Numbered from the stretch's first letter, positions 24,201 through 35,729 are shown. The stretch: DNA of 64,000 bases from Cliona cf. orientalis (GCA_963930775.1 OZ005694.1:2790001-2854000); one strand, 5' to 3'. Notes: generated by a model from the sequence alone, not told the origin. Numbers and translations: made by a program.

Positions 24201-27091
24201 GGTATCCCCCCTCCAACTTTACAGAATGACCGTTACCACATACTGAATATGCTAAAATTTTCACTGGATAAAACTTTTATCAAGCCTGGCTTCCCTAGTA
24301 TTACAGAAACTTTTGATTTTGCTAATAATATTAATAATTATTATGGCGAAAGTTTCTACTGGCAAAATTTTACATAATATGCGATAATAATATAACGTCA
24401 GGGGTTATAAATGTTCTATGCTTACCGGTACGTTCCTTGCAGTGTTACTCCTCTGGGAATAACTATAGTAGTATTCGTCTTAAATGCGTACTGTCCAGGT
24501 GGTACAAACACTGTAGTAATTAAGTCACATTGTAAATACTAATAGTAGGTACATGTAATTATTACTGGTTTACCTATTCCTCCAGCACTGGCAGCATCAA
24601 GTGAGTTTTGAAAAAACTTAACATTATCAGTTACTCCATCACCTTTGGCACCAAAATCGAGTACTGCATGAAAACATTTATCATGTATTAAGTACATAGC
24701 GCATTAAATTTGAACAATAACACTTAGGACATACATCTTAATTGTGTATTTTAATTACTAAAAGATTGCTCAAAAGCCACAAAAATAAATAGCATGCAAC
24801 TGTTGGTGGCCACATGATCGTGCTGTTCACTTAAATCCATGGAAATGAGCTACAGTTGGTAAATTAAATGTATGAAAGCCATGTTTAATTAATTATCCAA
24901 GTTCAACTCATTTTCACCATTCTGATCATTCTCATGATTCTGCTCTTGAGTATGTGGCCACCATGGCCAAGGTGGCCATGGATGGGGATGGTCCTGTACC
25001 AGGCTCTACCTCTCCTTCAAATTTTTACTTATTTATGCATGTAAAAAATTTAAGAAGGAAGAAATGAGAGCTTGGAAACAAGGCTAGAGCATAAGTACAT
25101 GTATAGGAAGAATGGGGTGGCAATTCACACTTGGGTCAGAACACACTATAGGCACCAAAGGAGTGAAAGTTTTGGAACGTGAACAGAAATACTGAAGGAG
25201 AAGGGTCTTAGAAACTAGTGTGGTTCCACCTACATGTGTACACACAAACTAATATTCCCGTACACTTTGACGTAAAAAGCCTTTTATAGCTAGAGCTCTC
25301 TCTAGCACATACGGAGATATTTGTACAATATGATCATGTATGTACACACACAACATAGAGCAATTTTCCGTAAGTTATGGTTCCAATAATCATGCCGCAT
25401 ATTATATGCCCATAAAAATCTGTGTCATTTAGCTACATGGAGTACTAGCCTATATAGTTTCGGTCCGAAGCTTTATAATAATATTATGCCTAAAATACAC
25501 ACAAGTCCAAGGTGAAAAGCATCACTGTATAAAACTTGCCAGTCTTCCTCCACTGCAACACTTTCTTGGATGGGCATGGCTAAAAGCGGACTCTGGCTTC
25601 TTGTATTTAAACTCTTGAGGATTGATTTATCTTTATGATACCTTTTTACGGAAGCCGAGAAGTGCACCTTTTTTGGACCTTACCCGCACTACGCTCCGCT
25701 AGCGGAAGGTCCCTCTCCGCTAGCGGAAATTCATTCTCCGCTAGCGGAAAAATGAACCTCCGCTAGCGGAGAATGTCTCAGCCCTGCATTTGGAGACCTG
25801 TCTTTCGCGTGCGGAACTAAACTTTTCGCTTGCCGAGAGCGAGTAGTCTGGGTGCCAGCCCCTGGCACCCAGACTAGAGAGCGGGTTGTGCGCGGAGACG
25901 CCGCTCTATCTACACGACATATAGACCTACCTACATGCTGCTGAGAGGCCACAAATATAGACATCGCGTCGACGACTTTAACTCGTGGAGCGAGCAAAGC
26001 GACCCTGTACCATGTGTTGTTCTAATTCAAGCACACCTCGTACCTTTCGCGGCGTGAGGCCCGGGCTGCGTCTGTACGCCCACTGCCAAACTAGTCCTTG
26101 ATCGATGTGATGTCTAAATACCTGCTTAGTAAATGTCTACAGCAATCCAATCATCAGTGCATTATAATCATAAACAGGAAACTTCTCAGATCCTATAGGC
26201 ACCCCTAAGATCGCGAAGTTGCATGGTGTGCTTCAATTAGAATAACACGGGGTCGCTGATCTCGCTCCACAAACCAAAGAAGTTCTCGATGCGATGTCTA
26301 GCTGCATCGTGGCCTCTCAGCTGCATGTAGGTACGTCTATATGCCGTGTAGTAGATAAGTTGTCTCCTCGCACAACTCACTCTCGGCAAGCGAAAAGTTG
26401 AGACATTCTCCGCTGGCGGAGGTTTATTTTTCCGCTAGCGGAGAATGACATTCCGCTAGCGAAGAGGGACCTTCCGCTAGCGGAGACAGGTCCAAGATCG
26501 TGCGGGTAAGGGCCAGAAAAGTGCACTTCTCGGCTTCCATACCTTTTGAAGGCTCATTAGGGAAGGGATTTAGCTCACTTAAAAAATTAAACAGCAAAAG
26601 GAGTGTTGACGGGGGGATCGGGGACCCCAACATGGAACATCACATAATCAGGACACATGAGTCCCGAAAGACCTAAGTGCTGCTGTAGGACCAATATGAT
26701 AGAGACTAGGTGTGCGAGGTAATATGAGGGCCTATTGAAAAGATAGTAGCTATGGCTAATTACCAAAAACATAGCCCGCCCACATGAGCTCATTAGGCAT
26801 AGCCTATTAAACTTGCAGCTACTGATACATCATAGCATACGCACTATACACACTTTTTAATAATTAAACTCTCAGAGTATTTATAAATATTAAAAGCTTA
26901 CCATTGAATACAGAGAAGTTTGCAACACCCACGTTAACATGTTGCCACGTGATTGCCTCCCTCCACTTCTTTAAGTTGCTTGCCCGGTTGTGCATGCGCC
27001 ATGGTTCAGTTTGTCGACTGCAAACGTATCGATAAGACAGGCCAAGGAACAGACACAGCAGCCCAACAGTCACACGAGTATAAACAGCCAT
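15300..27091 (-). CDS. Secreted right-handed beta-helix protein, Pectate_lyase_3-like
   Basis: Complete 14-exon gene, about 465 residues. Exons: 27091-26902, 24663-24574, 24510-24426, 24122-24079, 23990-23849, 22717-22588, 22519-22458, 22360-22185, 18270-18158, 17362-17264, 15841-15776, 15717-15680, 15525-15429 and 15365-15300 (TGA). All junctions are gt..ag and the phases agree. It starts with a signal peptide (MAVYTRVTVGLLCLFLGLS). VLDFGAKGDGVTDN is the hallmark start of the pectate lyase superfamily 3 domain. VFVPPGQY, RHYIARIQGQP, GVYVDETYDIGRVEDVHFNP and LITNGEF follow, and the end (AVIVGNIFSGSTRI) looks like the last helix coils. Known relatives fold as parallel beta-helices, often acting on or binding polysaccharide. 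No catalytic residues can be named, so the substrate is unknown. The introns hold many transposons. The family looks bacterial-like, so ancient lateral transfer is possible but unproven. Confidence 0.88.
16106..16902. mobile_element. TA-flanked element with pogo/Tigger-like ends
   Basis: A 797-base element with inverted ends CAGTCGAGCCTCC, flanked by TA on each side (16104-16105 and 16903-16904). Each end carries further GGAGG and TTGTCC blocks. This end resembles Tigger/pogo termini. It has no transposase frame and lies in an intron of the beta-helix gene. Confidence 0.75.
17879..18064. mobile_element. Short TTTGGCGA-family inverted-repeat element, copy 1
   Basis: The ends carry AACTTTGGCGA and CCGCTATAC[A]GTA blocks shared with the longer copy at 61532-62032. 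It lies in an intron of the beta-helix gene. Its left end is mutated. Confidence 0.6.
18499..18580. repeat. Small hairpin with repeated GCGATATTAA units
   Basis: AATATCGCAC..GTGCGATATT forms a perfect short stem, and the block GCGATATTAA..CCTTTAGGGTGTAC occurs twice in tandem. Confidence 0.5.
19140..19258. repeat. Long palindrome with CCCTCGGGC core (palindrome 1)
   Basis: The arms (about 45 bases, starting TAGTTATATCACG) are near-perfect inverted copies. The centre reads GCCCTCGGGCGC AAA GCGCCCTCGGGC. Small unpaired blocks containing CTCG sit in both arms in the same direction rather than inverted. Compare 29946-30048, 35730-35874 and 45533-45660. Confidence 0.65.
19729..20136. mobile_element. 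Inverted-repeat element with TACCGTATTTTC ends
   Basis: Ends TACCGTATTTTC (19729) and GAAAATACGGTA (to 20136) are inverted copies, and GGCGCA or TGCGCC-type blocks recur inside. There is no coding capacity. It lies in an intron of the beta-helix gene. Confidence 0.55.
20150..22119. mobile_element. Large element built of CATGCATG repeats with inverted ends
   Basis: The outer ends share TATTTATTCGAATA and the inner ends share GCCCTACTCAAAATGGAGCG (20512-20531 and its inverse near 22080-22100). Between them are two arrays (about 20540-20820 and 21770-22075) of CATGCATG with GAAA/TTTC spacers, read equally on both strands. At 20824-20990 a 22-base unit (TTCCATGCGTGGTACAGGCGTA and variants) is repeated about eight times. 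Open frames across it are translations of the repeat. Confidence 0.65.
23495..23830. mobile_element. Probable MITE with a 28-base G run
   Basis: Begins CCATAGCCAGGAATTTAGG and carries GGGGGTGCTGGA near both ends, with a GCGCGCG block inside. A related sequence (ATCCAGGATTTGAAGGAGGG..GCGCGCGAAATTTT) lies around 39535-40250. The G run is at 23721-23748. The ends are not well defined. Confidence 0.4.
25650..26538. mobile_element. Palindromic element with TCCGCTAGCGGA arrays
   Basis: Inverted ends GGAAGCCGAGAAGTGCAC. The nine bases ATACCTTTT occur outside both ends (25638-25646 and 26539-26547), with three extra bases at the left junction. Just inside each end are several copies of the perfectly palindromic 12-mer TCCGCTAGCGGA and close variants. 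The rest is also largely an inverted repeat. The 9-bp duplication fits a Mutator-like element. It lies in the first intron of the beta-helix gene. Confidence 0.7.
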
Positions 27092-27300
27092 GCTCCGTTT
27101 GATTCAGAGCTTGTCGGATAACGACCATTTCCAGCAATTTATCCGTTTCCGGTTTCGTCCCCAGACCCCACCCTCTAGAGGATTTGGATTGAACTGGATT
27201 TGGACGCAACAATTTCCCCACTCTTTGAAGAAGACAAAGCTGGAACAGTTGACGTAAATAATTAGCTCAGTACAACTAAAAATTACAAGTGCATACATTA

Positions 27301-27663
27301 TGCACCTGTCAATGGTATGCCCCAGTATCCCCCTCCCGCTCCAAGTAGGGGCACACTAGGGGATTTGACAATGATCATTTCAATTGCCCCAGGGTCAGAG
27401 CAATATCTGAAGTCAAATCCCCTCTTCAGTACCAAGTACATCCTAGGGGAACATAGGGGATTTGATTGCATTCATGCTGCTTTTGTTATGACGTGGCAAT
27501 CATAGTCTCGCAAACCACACCCTCTAGTTTACAGTTTAATATGTCAATGAGCACGGAAAAGTCAAATGCCCCACCCTAGGTCCAGCTTCTCCTGTAAAAA
27601 CCCCTTGGTACCCCTTGGTTTTGCGCGGGAGGGGGATAGTGGGGCATGCCATTGACAGGTGCA
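27301..27663. mobile_element. PIF/Harbinger-like MITE, copy 2
   Basis: A 363-base element with ends TGCACCTGTCAATGG[T/C]ATGC, flanked by TTA on both sides (27298-27300 and 27664-27666). Same family as 10021-10335. It lies about 210 bases upstream of the beta-helix gene start and could affect its promoter. Confidence 0.8.
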
Positions 27664-27699
27664 TTATACTCATAGCAAAAGAATACCAACTCTAAAAGT

Positions 27700-28440
27700 G
27701 ATTCAATACCTGACATGGAAAATGATGTTGTATGGGTTGATGATGAAGCCTCGGACAATTATATGGACGCTACTCTTGTGCAAGTGAGCCATAATATCTT
27801 TATTAAATTTTGCTGCCAGGTTATGGTGTCCACTGTCATTGACAAGTGCATATGAATTACATGCGTATTGCTGTAAATTTTCAAGGGAGAAAACCTTCAA
27901 CGAATTTCGCTATTTACAGCCACCCATATAACTGTTAGGTGTGCCATACCCATTCTGCAATCAGTTTACATGCCATAAAATTCTCCCTCAGTCCCACTGA
28001 TTCATGTAAGATTTTCCCCTCAAAAGTTTCCCGCTATACAATAGTTGCCAAGTTTATGAGAAATGACTCAGCCCAGGACAATTAAAGCAGAAGATGCATA
28101 AACTGGATCACACCCACTTCATGCATTAATTTTGGTGACCATGTTTGTAACCTGAGGGCACGATATCTGCCAAAATAGAATATAAGTCAAAGAATTTAAG
28201 AAATTCACTATAGGAGTATTATAAGAGAGAGAGAGAGAGAGAGAGAACGCATACTAGCTATATACAATCCTTGAGCTTGCATCTCACTGCTCGGTACGAT
28301 CTTCGGTGATGGTTGCCTCAGAGAAGCTTCTATAGAGTCTCGATCATTAGTCGGATAGAGTGTTAGTATCTGCCTCTGAATGCCCTGGCCAAGATTAGGT
28401 AGGGGCAAATCTTATGGGGTTGCATTCTGAGCAGCCCCAC
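27700..28440. other. No recognised gene
   Basis: The stretch contains a short GA repeat (28227-28248). Nothing else could be assigned; the part next to 28440 may belong to the Penelope-like fragment. Confidence 0.35.
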
Positions 28441-28479
28441 CCACTTCCATACATTGTCAAGTGCTAGGAGAAACTGGCA

Positions 28480-28801
28480 GGTGTGGTCTACCAGATCCGG
28501 CCCTTGCGAGTGTGGTAAGGTGTATGTTGGGGAAACGCAGAGGGGCCTAGAAATGCGAGTCAAAGAGCATTGGGACGCATGCAACAAGGGGTACACGTGG
28601 AAGTCTGCCATAGCTGAGCACCAGTGAGACCAGCAACACCAAGTGGATTGGGATGCAACCAGAGTGCTGGACAGGGCCGCCAGACCTGTCCAGCTAAAGG
28701 TAAAGGAAGCCTTACACATCGAGAAGACCCCGGCAAACAACAGGCTTAATCGAGACGGGGGCTACGAGCTACCGGGCTGTTGGATCGCGACAATGAAGTA
28801 A
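28480..28801 (+). pseudogene. Penelope-like element, GIY-YIG endonuclease end
   Basis: The frame CECGKVYVGETQRGLEMRVK (about 28507-28566) is the start of a GIY-YIG nuclease domain of the Penelope-like type. KSAIAEH, RPVQLKVKEALHIEK, NRLNRDGGYELP and a stop at 28799 follow in the order typical of these retroelements. An in-frame TGA at 28625 and a probable frameshift before the CEC motif show decay. No reverse transcriptase was recognised upstream, so the copy is 5'-truncated. Confidence 0.75.
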
Positions 28802-28923
28802 CTAGGGGGCAGGGGCAACCGCGCTAGCACGGCGCTCTACCCTCTGTACCCAGCTGCATGGGTGAGCGAGCGCAGTAGCCACGCCTATAAGAGCACCAAC
28901 CTTTTCGCACCTCGCTTCATTTT

Positions 28924-28960
28924 GTCCTGAGGATGACTAGAGCATCTAGTCGAAACATCG
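28924..28960 (+). ncRNA. Hammerhead-like motif after the Penelope fragment
   Basis: CTGAGGA (28927-28933) matches the hammerhead core CUGANGA. It is followed by one T, a perfect 7-bp stem (GACTAGA, loop GCA, TCTAGTC) and GAAAC (28952-28956), matching the second core strand. Penelope-like elements are known to carry hammerhead motifs. The extra base between core and stem II departs from the consensus, so activity is uncertain. Confidence 0.4.
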
Positions 28961-29010
28961 GCAAGGTTTACCGAACAGTTAAGTTGTCTGAAAAGAATCT
29001 TCGTTTATTA

Positions 29011-29095
29011 GTGTATGTGTTGTCAATGATGGGCACAATGACGCCCAATGTGGCGAGAAAATAATCACATATCTTATCTAAGTGCAAGCAAGTAC
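29011..29095. repeat. Dispersed repeat shared with 34432-34512
   Basis: About 80 bases beginning GTGTATGTGTTGTCAATGA recur at 34432-34512 with few changes. No ends or target duplication were identified. Confidence 0.6.
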
Positions 29096-29135
29096 CTAAA
29101 TTGATTATAAATAATGCATGTGTATACCTAACGGG

Positions 29136-29204
29136 TAGGAAGGAAGAGGGAGAGAGAGAGAGAAACGGAGAGAGAGAAATGGAGAGAAAGAGAGGAGAGA
29201 AAGA

Positions 29205-29240
<36 letters not shown>

Positions 29241-29577
29241 TAGGGCACACAAGAGAGTGGGAGGGAGAGACATGGGGGGCATGCATGCAAAATAATACTT
29301 ACTAATTCAGAATCACAAGTGAATCACCATGTCTTGTTCATATGGTACCTCTGTAGTAAAATGCACAAGAGATAATCAGAAGCTAAATGCTTACCAATTC
29401 ATTGGCTATGTTAGAGAAGAATCACAAGTGAGTCACCATGTTCATGTACTTGTTACCTATAGTAACATTCACAAAAGACAATGTGCACGTGGCATAAGAG
29501 AAAAGAGAGAGAGAAAGAGAGAGGGATCAGAGGGAGAGATTAGAGAGACGAGATCAGAGAGAGGGGGGGGGGGGGGG
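29136..29577. repeat. GA-rich microsatellites and a G run, with short dispersed units
   Basis: GA-type repeats occupy about 29136-29245 and 29500-29560, and a run of 15 G lies at 29563-29577. Between them, AATCACAAGTGA[A/G]TCACCATG..TTGTTCAT units recur (29308 and 29420), with relatives at about 30575 and 30665. Confidence 0.7.
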
Positions 29578-29945
29578 CATGGGTATGGCCTATCATATAC
29601 ACTTCTTAGTACATTGTTGTAACAACCCTATCATTAAATTTTTAATAGAAACAGTGCAGTGTATTAATAGTGTTACATAATATGTACATGTGCACAGCTA
29701 TTGATATAATAATTGTAGTACTGAAGCCATAGAAATCAAAGGATGCCGACAACAGCTAAAATCGCTTACCACCCAACTGCCTTCCCACAGGACTATAACT
29801 AAACCCACAGGACAATAACTCCTGCAAGGACTATAACTGACTTGTTATTGTCCTGTGGGTAGCAGCTGAGGGAAAGCACCTTGTAGCTATGTACACTAGC
29901 TGTGGTTTGCACCTTGTAGTTTTCTTTTGTTCAGTACTACAAATC

Positions 29946-30048
29946 GGTTATAGTACTCGATCTCGACAGTTCAGTGGCTTATTGACCTCGGGCTTCGCCC
30001 TCGATCAATAAATCACTGAACTGTCTCGCTCTCGTGCTATAACCTATA
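29946..30048. repeat. Long palindrome with CTCGGGCTTCGCCCTCG core (palindrome 2)
   Basis: The arms begin GGTTATAG and contain CAGTTCAGTG..TTATTGA; they are inverted copies around the core CCTCGGGCTTCGCCCTCG. Both arms contain an unpaired block with CTCG twice in the same direction. The arms are unrelated to those of the other palindromes. Confidence 0.7.
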
Positions 30049-30052
30049 TTTA

Positions 30053-31308
30053 TTATTTAATTAATACCAAGGGGTGGGTGCGGAAGAGGATGTGCTCCGC
30101 GGAGCGCGAAGCTGTCAATAATTCATATGTTAAAATGAGCAAGAATGTCTGATTTAGATAGCTTTTCGTATCAATCAGGGGAATAATTATTATGTATATG
30201 AATGGTAGCAATTTTCAAGGGGGGGGCAACCAGCTACTTGTCCCATAACAATTCTCAAAATAACCCAAGTAATTGTAGTAATTAGTGCAGTATTCACTCC
30301 CCTATACATAACTATGTCAAACATGCCAATTTGTTAGTAACAAACGGTAATAATATAATAATATTATTATTACTAAATCTTACAGTCCCATGATAATTTT
30401 CAAGAAGGGACAAGAAGTACGTGCAAATATGCCAGACTGGCATGCATACTTGAATTAATTATGTATAATAGAGTACTATAATTAACTGAAATTATGTTGA
30501 GAAATGTCATGGGAGAATTAAATAGTTTGTGCAACTGAGGCAACCCACATTATAGGTTATTTATGTGCAATGCAGAATTGCAATTGAATGACATGTCTTG
30601 TTCATACAAGACACCTGTAGTAGTGCAAGGTAAAGATCGAAAGGAGGGTGCGAGCTTACCAATTCATTATTACAAGTGATTCACCGTGTATGTTCATATT
30701 GTGGTACCTGTAGTAGTGATTTTCCATATTTAGAGTAAAGAGAGAGAGAGAGATTGGAACAGTGAAAAAGGAACTACTCCAGTGTTAGTTTACCAGCTTT
30801 TAAATTGTATTTCGGTTCGACCTTCTATAAATGGTGTACCTTTTACAGCAAACAAAAATTGCACAGTCATAGCAGGCAAAAACTAGAGTACGGATTGTTA
30901 TTAAGTAACTTAGTAGAGATATAGAGTGCTTGATAACTTACTGATTGTTGGAGAGGCATCCATTTCTCTCTAAAATGTAGCCAGGCAGAGACTTTGGTAG
31001 CCAGGAGACTTGTAAAAATTTCAAAATGTGAAAGGGTTAAAGGTGCTAGAATGCACATGCTCATTAACACAAATGCCACACCCCCTCTAGTGTCCAAAGA
31101 GAATAGCACCCCCATGGTGTTCAAATTCAGTCAGCACCCCACCATCATGGTGGGGTGTTACAGCAACACTCTGCTAATCAAGCTGCAAACATGGGGTGCT
31201 GGGACAGCACACCATTATTTTTAACAGTGTACATACACCTCCTCTCAATAAGGAATTTGAGGGAGTATTGCGGTGTTACTACATTTGTAGTCAGCTAATA
31301 TGTTACAA
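30053..31308. other. No recognised gene
   Basis: Simple AT-rich sequence with a short perfect palindrome CACCCCACCATGATGGTG-like at about 31135-31157 and dispersed units noted under 29136-29577. No coding signal was found. Confidence 0.4.
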
Positions 31309-31502
31309 TACCGTAAATTGTGAATATTTCGTGTCAAGAATATTTCATGCGATAATTTTTCACGTTAAATAATTTTTGGACAAACGATCTTGTAGCTACC
31401 GCATTGTCATTAATATCGTGCATATATTTCGTGCGTTTAATTTTCGCACAAGCCATGATGTCTGAAAATATTTTAACATCGAAATATTCGCGATTTACGG
31501 TA
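31309..31502. mobile_element. Short inverted-repeat element with TACCGTAAAT ends
   Basis: Ends TACCGTAAAT[T/C]G[T/C]GAATATTTC are inverted copies. It is about 194 bases long with no coding capacity, and no target duplication was identified. Confidence 0.6.
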
Positions 31503-31585
31503 CATTTATCCATAGTGGTCATGAGACATATTTGCTTTTGCAACTGAGGTAAACCTATAAGTGGTTGAAATAACCTTGCATTTTA

Positions 31586-32824
31586 AAATCACTATCCGGA
31601 CAGATTGCATGCAACAACCCAACCCAAACATGGAGTTTCGGCACTATTGAACGACACATTACAGTCATACAAGCCTTCGTCTGAGAGATGGACAGAGGGT
31701 ATTGTTAGCAGGCCTAAGGAGCTGCAGACTTCATGCACCATTTTGAAGCCATGATACGAATGCATTCTCAATGACAGTGGAGCAATTAAGAGTGTAGCTT
31801 CGACCATGCAAATAGAGCAGACTGATGAGGGGGAGCAATGACATCATGTGGGTCTGAAGTCATTGGTTTGTGTGTGTGTGTGTGTGTGTGTGGGTTTGGT
31901 TTGGGTTTGGTAGTTAATTCTAGTGTGATACAATCAATAATGTTTTGCTATTTGAACCAGACACAATGTTACACTTTGGAAATTCTACCTAGTTGGGACA
32001 ACGGCTGGGACAACAGAGAGACTTAATAATCAGAGGTACAATGTCATGTATCCTTATTTTGAAATTCTACAAAATTTTAAAGTTGATCCATTTTGACAGA
32101 TACATGAGAGTACTTCCTTCATGCACACATACTCGTATACGTAGCTACTGAGTCAACACAAAATTAAAGTAAACACGTTATAGATTCTACCATTAAAGAA
32201 TTGAATGGGTAAACCATGCCATTGCTAAATTTCCGGCTTTGCCAAAAAAAGGAACAGTACTGTAACAAGTATAAAAAGCAACTGAATAAAATTGAAGGAT
32301 TAAGTAGGGATGGCAGGACCAAAAAGCAAGATTTGTGGGGATAATCACATCGGATTCCACTATACATCCTTATGCTTGCATTTTTCAAATATATAGCTAT
32401 ATGGGGCGCAGGAATAGTAATGCAACAATCAACTGACTATCCAAGTCATAATACTAATAAGTTCTCCCACATGCATAGTCAAGACTCAAAGGATAGCACT
32501 AGCATGCTAAAGCAAAAGTATATCCGTTTCCCTGTATGGGAATCAGGTGCATGATTATTGAGAAAAAAGCAAGCGTAGGGATGTATAGAGGAATCCGATG
32601 TGATTATCCCCACAAATCTTGTTCATGTACTTTTTGGTCCTGCCATCCCTACTTAATCCTTTAATTTTATTCAATTGCTTTTAATACTTGTCATAATAAT
32701 TAGTATACACAAAATTAATATGCACGCTGAATGCATCTAATAAAACAAGTCATTAATTTTAGAGTTTTATCACCAATATTTTGGTCTATAATTACAAAAT
32801 AATAGCTAGTGCGTATATATAATA
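31586..32824. repeat. Duplicated 1.24-kb block, copy A
   Basis: Nearly the whole block recurs in the same orientation at 36117-37362. Within it, about 32235-32365 and 32578-32700 are inverted copies of each other (GGATTAAGTAGGGATGGCAGG and GTGGGGATAATCACAT blocks). A TG microsatellite lies at about 31867-31892. No gene was seen. Confidence 0.75.
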
Positions 32825-34431
32825 TTCTATACTCACACAAGTGAGTGCATGTGTGTGTCATTACTTCTTGTGCGCCACCTGCTGCAGCCCTGTGTATATG
32901 TACACACACACACACTTTGTATCCAATCGACTGCCAAAGTATCAAACGATCCGTACGATTGATCCCACCACCCCTACACACTCTCTCAAGAGATAGAATT
33001 AGTGGCATCTGCACCCACGCCCTTAAATCGCACTTACCACACTTTTAAATACGCGGCTCATCTGATAGATTGATGTATCTATAGGGTCATTCTCTCATGC
33101 AATACTACATGCACCCGAACCTTAATTGAATGTACCATGCCGGTATTGGTATGTACGGTATGCTTCATCAGATGGATTGTTGTGTTATATTAAATATCTG
33201 TAATACAACTAGCTCTCTCTTGTGTTGCCATGGGATAGGGCTCCACTCGGTCTATCGCTTGTTAACTAACAATTATCCCCGTCTATTGTGACTCCGGACA
33301 GCTAGGGCGACCTGGATTTAAATAATTATGGTATGATATAGCCATACGTGTACATACCAAAATAATTGGTATACGTAGCTATAGATTTTAATAATATTAT
33401 ACTGTAAACATCATACTGCTAAACAGCCTAAGATTTCAGCAATCAATAGCAGTATCCTTTTAAGATCCAGAATATAATATTATATTATACGACAGCCTAC
33501 ACATGGCTTAGTAGTTACTGCCTCTCCAAAGTATTATTATATAATAATTGCGGTATTAGATTTGGGCACCTCTCCTCCCCACGTCACGCGTATGGCAATA
33601 TAGGGAATGACTTAAGCGGGTATTATCTAGTGGTGATATTAGTGGAGCTTATGAGGTGGTTGTTCTTTAACCATCTAATACTGTAGAGGATTCCTGGTGG
33701 CAGGAAATTCCACAATGACAAATTATCCAAACACGATTTTAATATAATCGATCTTTAATGACATAAAAACGGTGCAGCATCTCTTAGACTATCTACTTGC
33801 ACCTGTATGTGAGAGTGGATGATTTTGATAGTATCTCTACAAGACTGGGTTTTGCCATTCCTTGTATGATTTGAGACAATCAAGGAAGGTGATATGCTAC
33901 GCACAATTAGTGCTCTGGAGACACGAAGGGAGAACCTGGCATGCACACCCACATGCAGGTCTACCCTACACAATGAAGTAACTGAACCACATATGTCACA
34001 TGCACTTGCTACACGTATACAGGCACACGTACATGCATGGCACTACATGCATGTTGCCTGTGCTGGAGCTATATATAGTGCTGTTGAATCATGATAGTTA
34101 CTAACTGGACGTATACATAGCCCTTCTGAGGCAGGTACAGACATCTCTGTGTAGCTATATAGAGTCGTAAAATTAACCTTGCATAAGCTCAATGATTCAT
34201 AAATGCAGCTATAATATAGCTAGTGGAACTTTTCTATTGAGGATACCTTTTGCACTGCTACTGTACTTTGTCCTTATACCTTCAATTTCGAATGGAGACT
34301 GGATGGGGTGTGGGTTCCATGCACTGTACAGAAGGATGTGGGGATGCAGTCTTATAATTGTTACATAACCAGACAGAGTGTTGGGTGCGAATACGTGCGT
34401 AGGATAGACTTTAAGTGATAGGAAAATGGGC
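32825..34431. other. No recognised gene
   Basis: AT-rich sequence with several chance open frames. No family motif, RNA gene or element end was recognised. Confidence 0.4.
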
Positions 34432-34528
34432 AGTGTATGTGTTGTCAATGACGGGTACAATGATGCCCAATGTGGCGAGAAAATAATCACATACCTTATC
34501 TAAGTGCAAGCAATTAATATTATATAAT

Positions 34529-35640
34529 ATATATATACTGTAAAAACTAAAGGATTATTTTAACCTGATACGGGTTGTCTCAGTTGCATTGCCTATACTT
34601 CTCTCATGATATTTGCAACATTGCTGATATAATGAACACCATTGGTGCAAAACCCTCGGCGCTGTGAGATTTATTGCACTATTAAAGAAATAGTAGTGAC
34701 AGAGCTAGAGTACAGCTAGGCTAGGCTAGTAGTCTACATGTTGCAAATTTGTAAGCCAGCAACACTGTTGGTATTGTAGAGAGTAACCACAAGAATGCAC
34801 TGACATGATATGGATTGCACAGCATTACATAATAGTACCACGTGCATGCCAATGTCTATACAGTACAGTATAATGTATACGGTAGCATGATTTACGTGTA
34901 AATAGAAACGAGTGCATTGGCAAGAAAGTCAAGAAGCTTAGCAGTTACTTCGCAGACTATTGGCAGGCAGGCAGTACCTTCACAGGAGTTGTAGCTGGAA
35001 CTACTTATTTTGTATCTTGAAAAAAGTCTACTGTTGTTCATTCTGTCCATGGAAAAGCTGCCAGGGTGCGTGGAAGGATGGATCTATGGTGGAAGGTAGC
35101 GGTCTTGAGCAAACGTCGCCAGAACTGGAGAACAAAGCGTTTTCAGCGAAATCCACACAATACAAGGCTTTGAAACGTCATAAGGAATCATATAACACCG
35201 AGGTTGAGACTCGCAAACGAGGTATGTAGCAGTTACAGAGTTAACAGACAGACAGACAGACTGACAGACACACACACAGAACGACTACAGTAACCCTTGC
35301 GCATGCGCCGAGGGTTAATAATAACTAGCACACCCTCCTCCTACATATTATATCAATGCAAGCAATATTATTTGTTGCTACAGTCTATGGCATAGCTGTT
35401 GTAGGCGTGTACATGGCTTTTTATGGCTACCTATATGAGTTAAAGTTAGAACAATAATATTGCGTAGCTATGCCATAGATTGTAGCAACAAATAACATTG
35501 TCTGCATTGATATATGCAGAGGAGGGTGTGCTAGTTATTATATCAGCAAATGTTGCAACTATCATGAGAGAAGTAGGTAATGTAACTGAGACAACTCATA
35601 TCAGGTTAAAATAGTTTTTATAGTGATATATATATATGTA
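34529..35640. mobile_element. Nested inverted-repeat elements
   Basis: Outer arms of about 100 bases (34529-34632 and 35537-35640) share TTTTAACCTGATA, GTTGTCTCAGTT and CTTCTCTCATGATA in inverted order. Just inside, AACCCTCGGCGC (about 34656) and its inverse (about 35302-35316) mark a second pair of ends. A fold-back hairpin with arms of about 78 bases (35318-35541) adjoins the right side. An open frame at 34960-35229 has no recognised motif. Confidence 0.55.
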
Positions 35641-35729
35641 TAATAATACCAGTATCAACAAGCAAGTTCGATTCAGTGTCATTATAATAATATTATTGGT
35701 AAGATAGTTTATGAGCGAAGTTATAGTTA

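Noticed and set aside
25650-26538. CRISPR-like spaced palindromic repeats (TCCGCTAGCGGA)
   Set aside because: Repeat units are short and symmetrical, spacers are unequal, and the array lies inside inverted transposon ends in an animal-type intron.
29105-29290. Ser/Leu-rich open frame
   Set aside because: It translates a GA microsatellite.
34960-35229. 90-codon open frame
   Set aside because: No motif, flanked by nested inverted repeats, and no splice or homology support.
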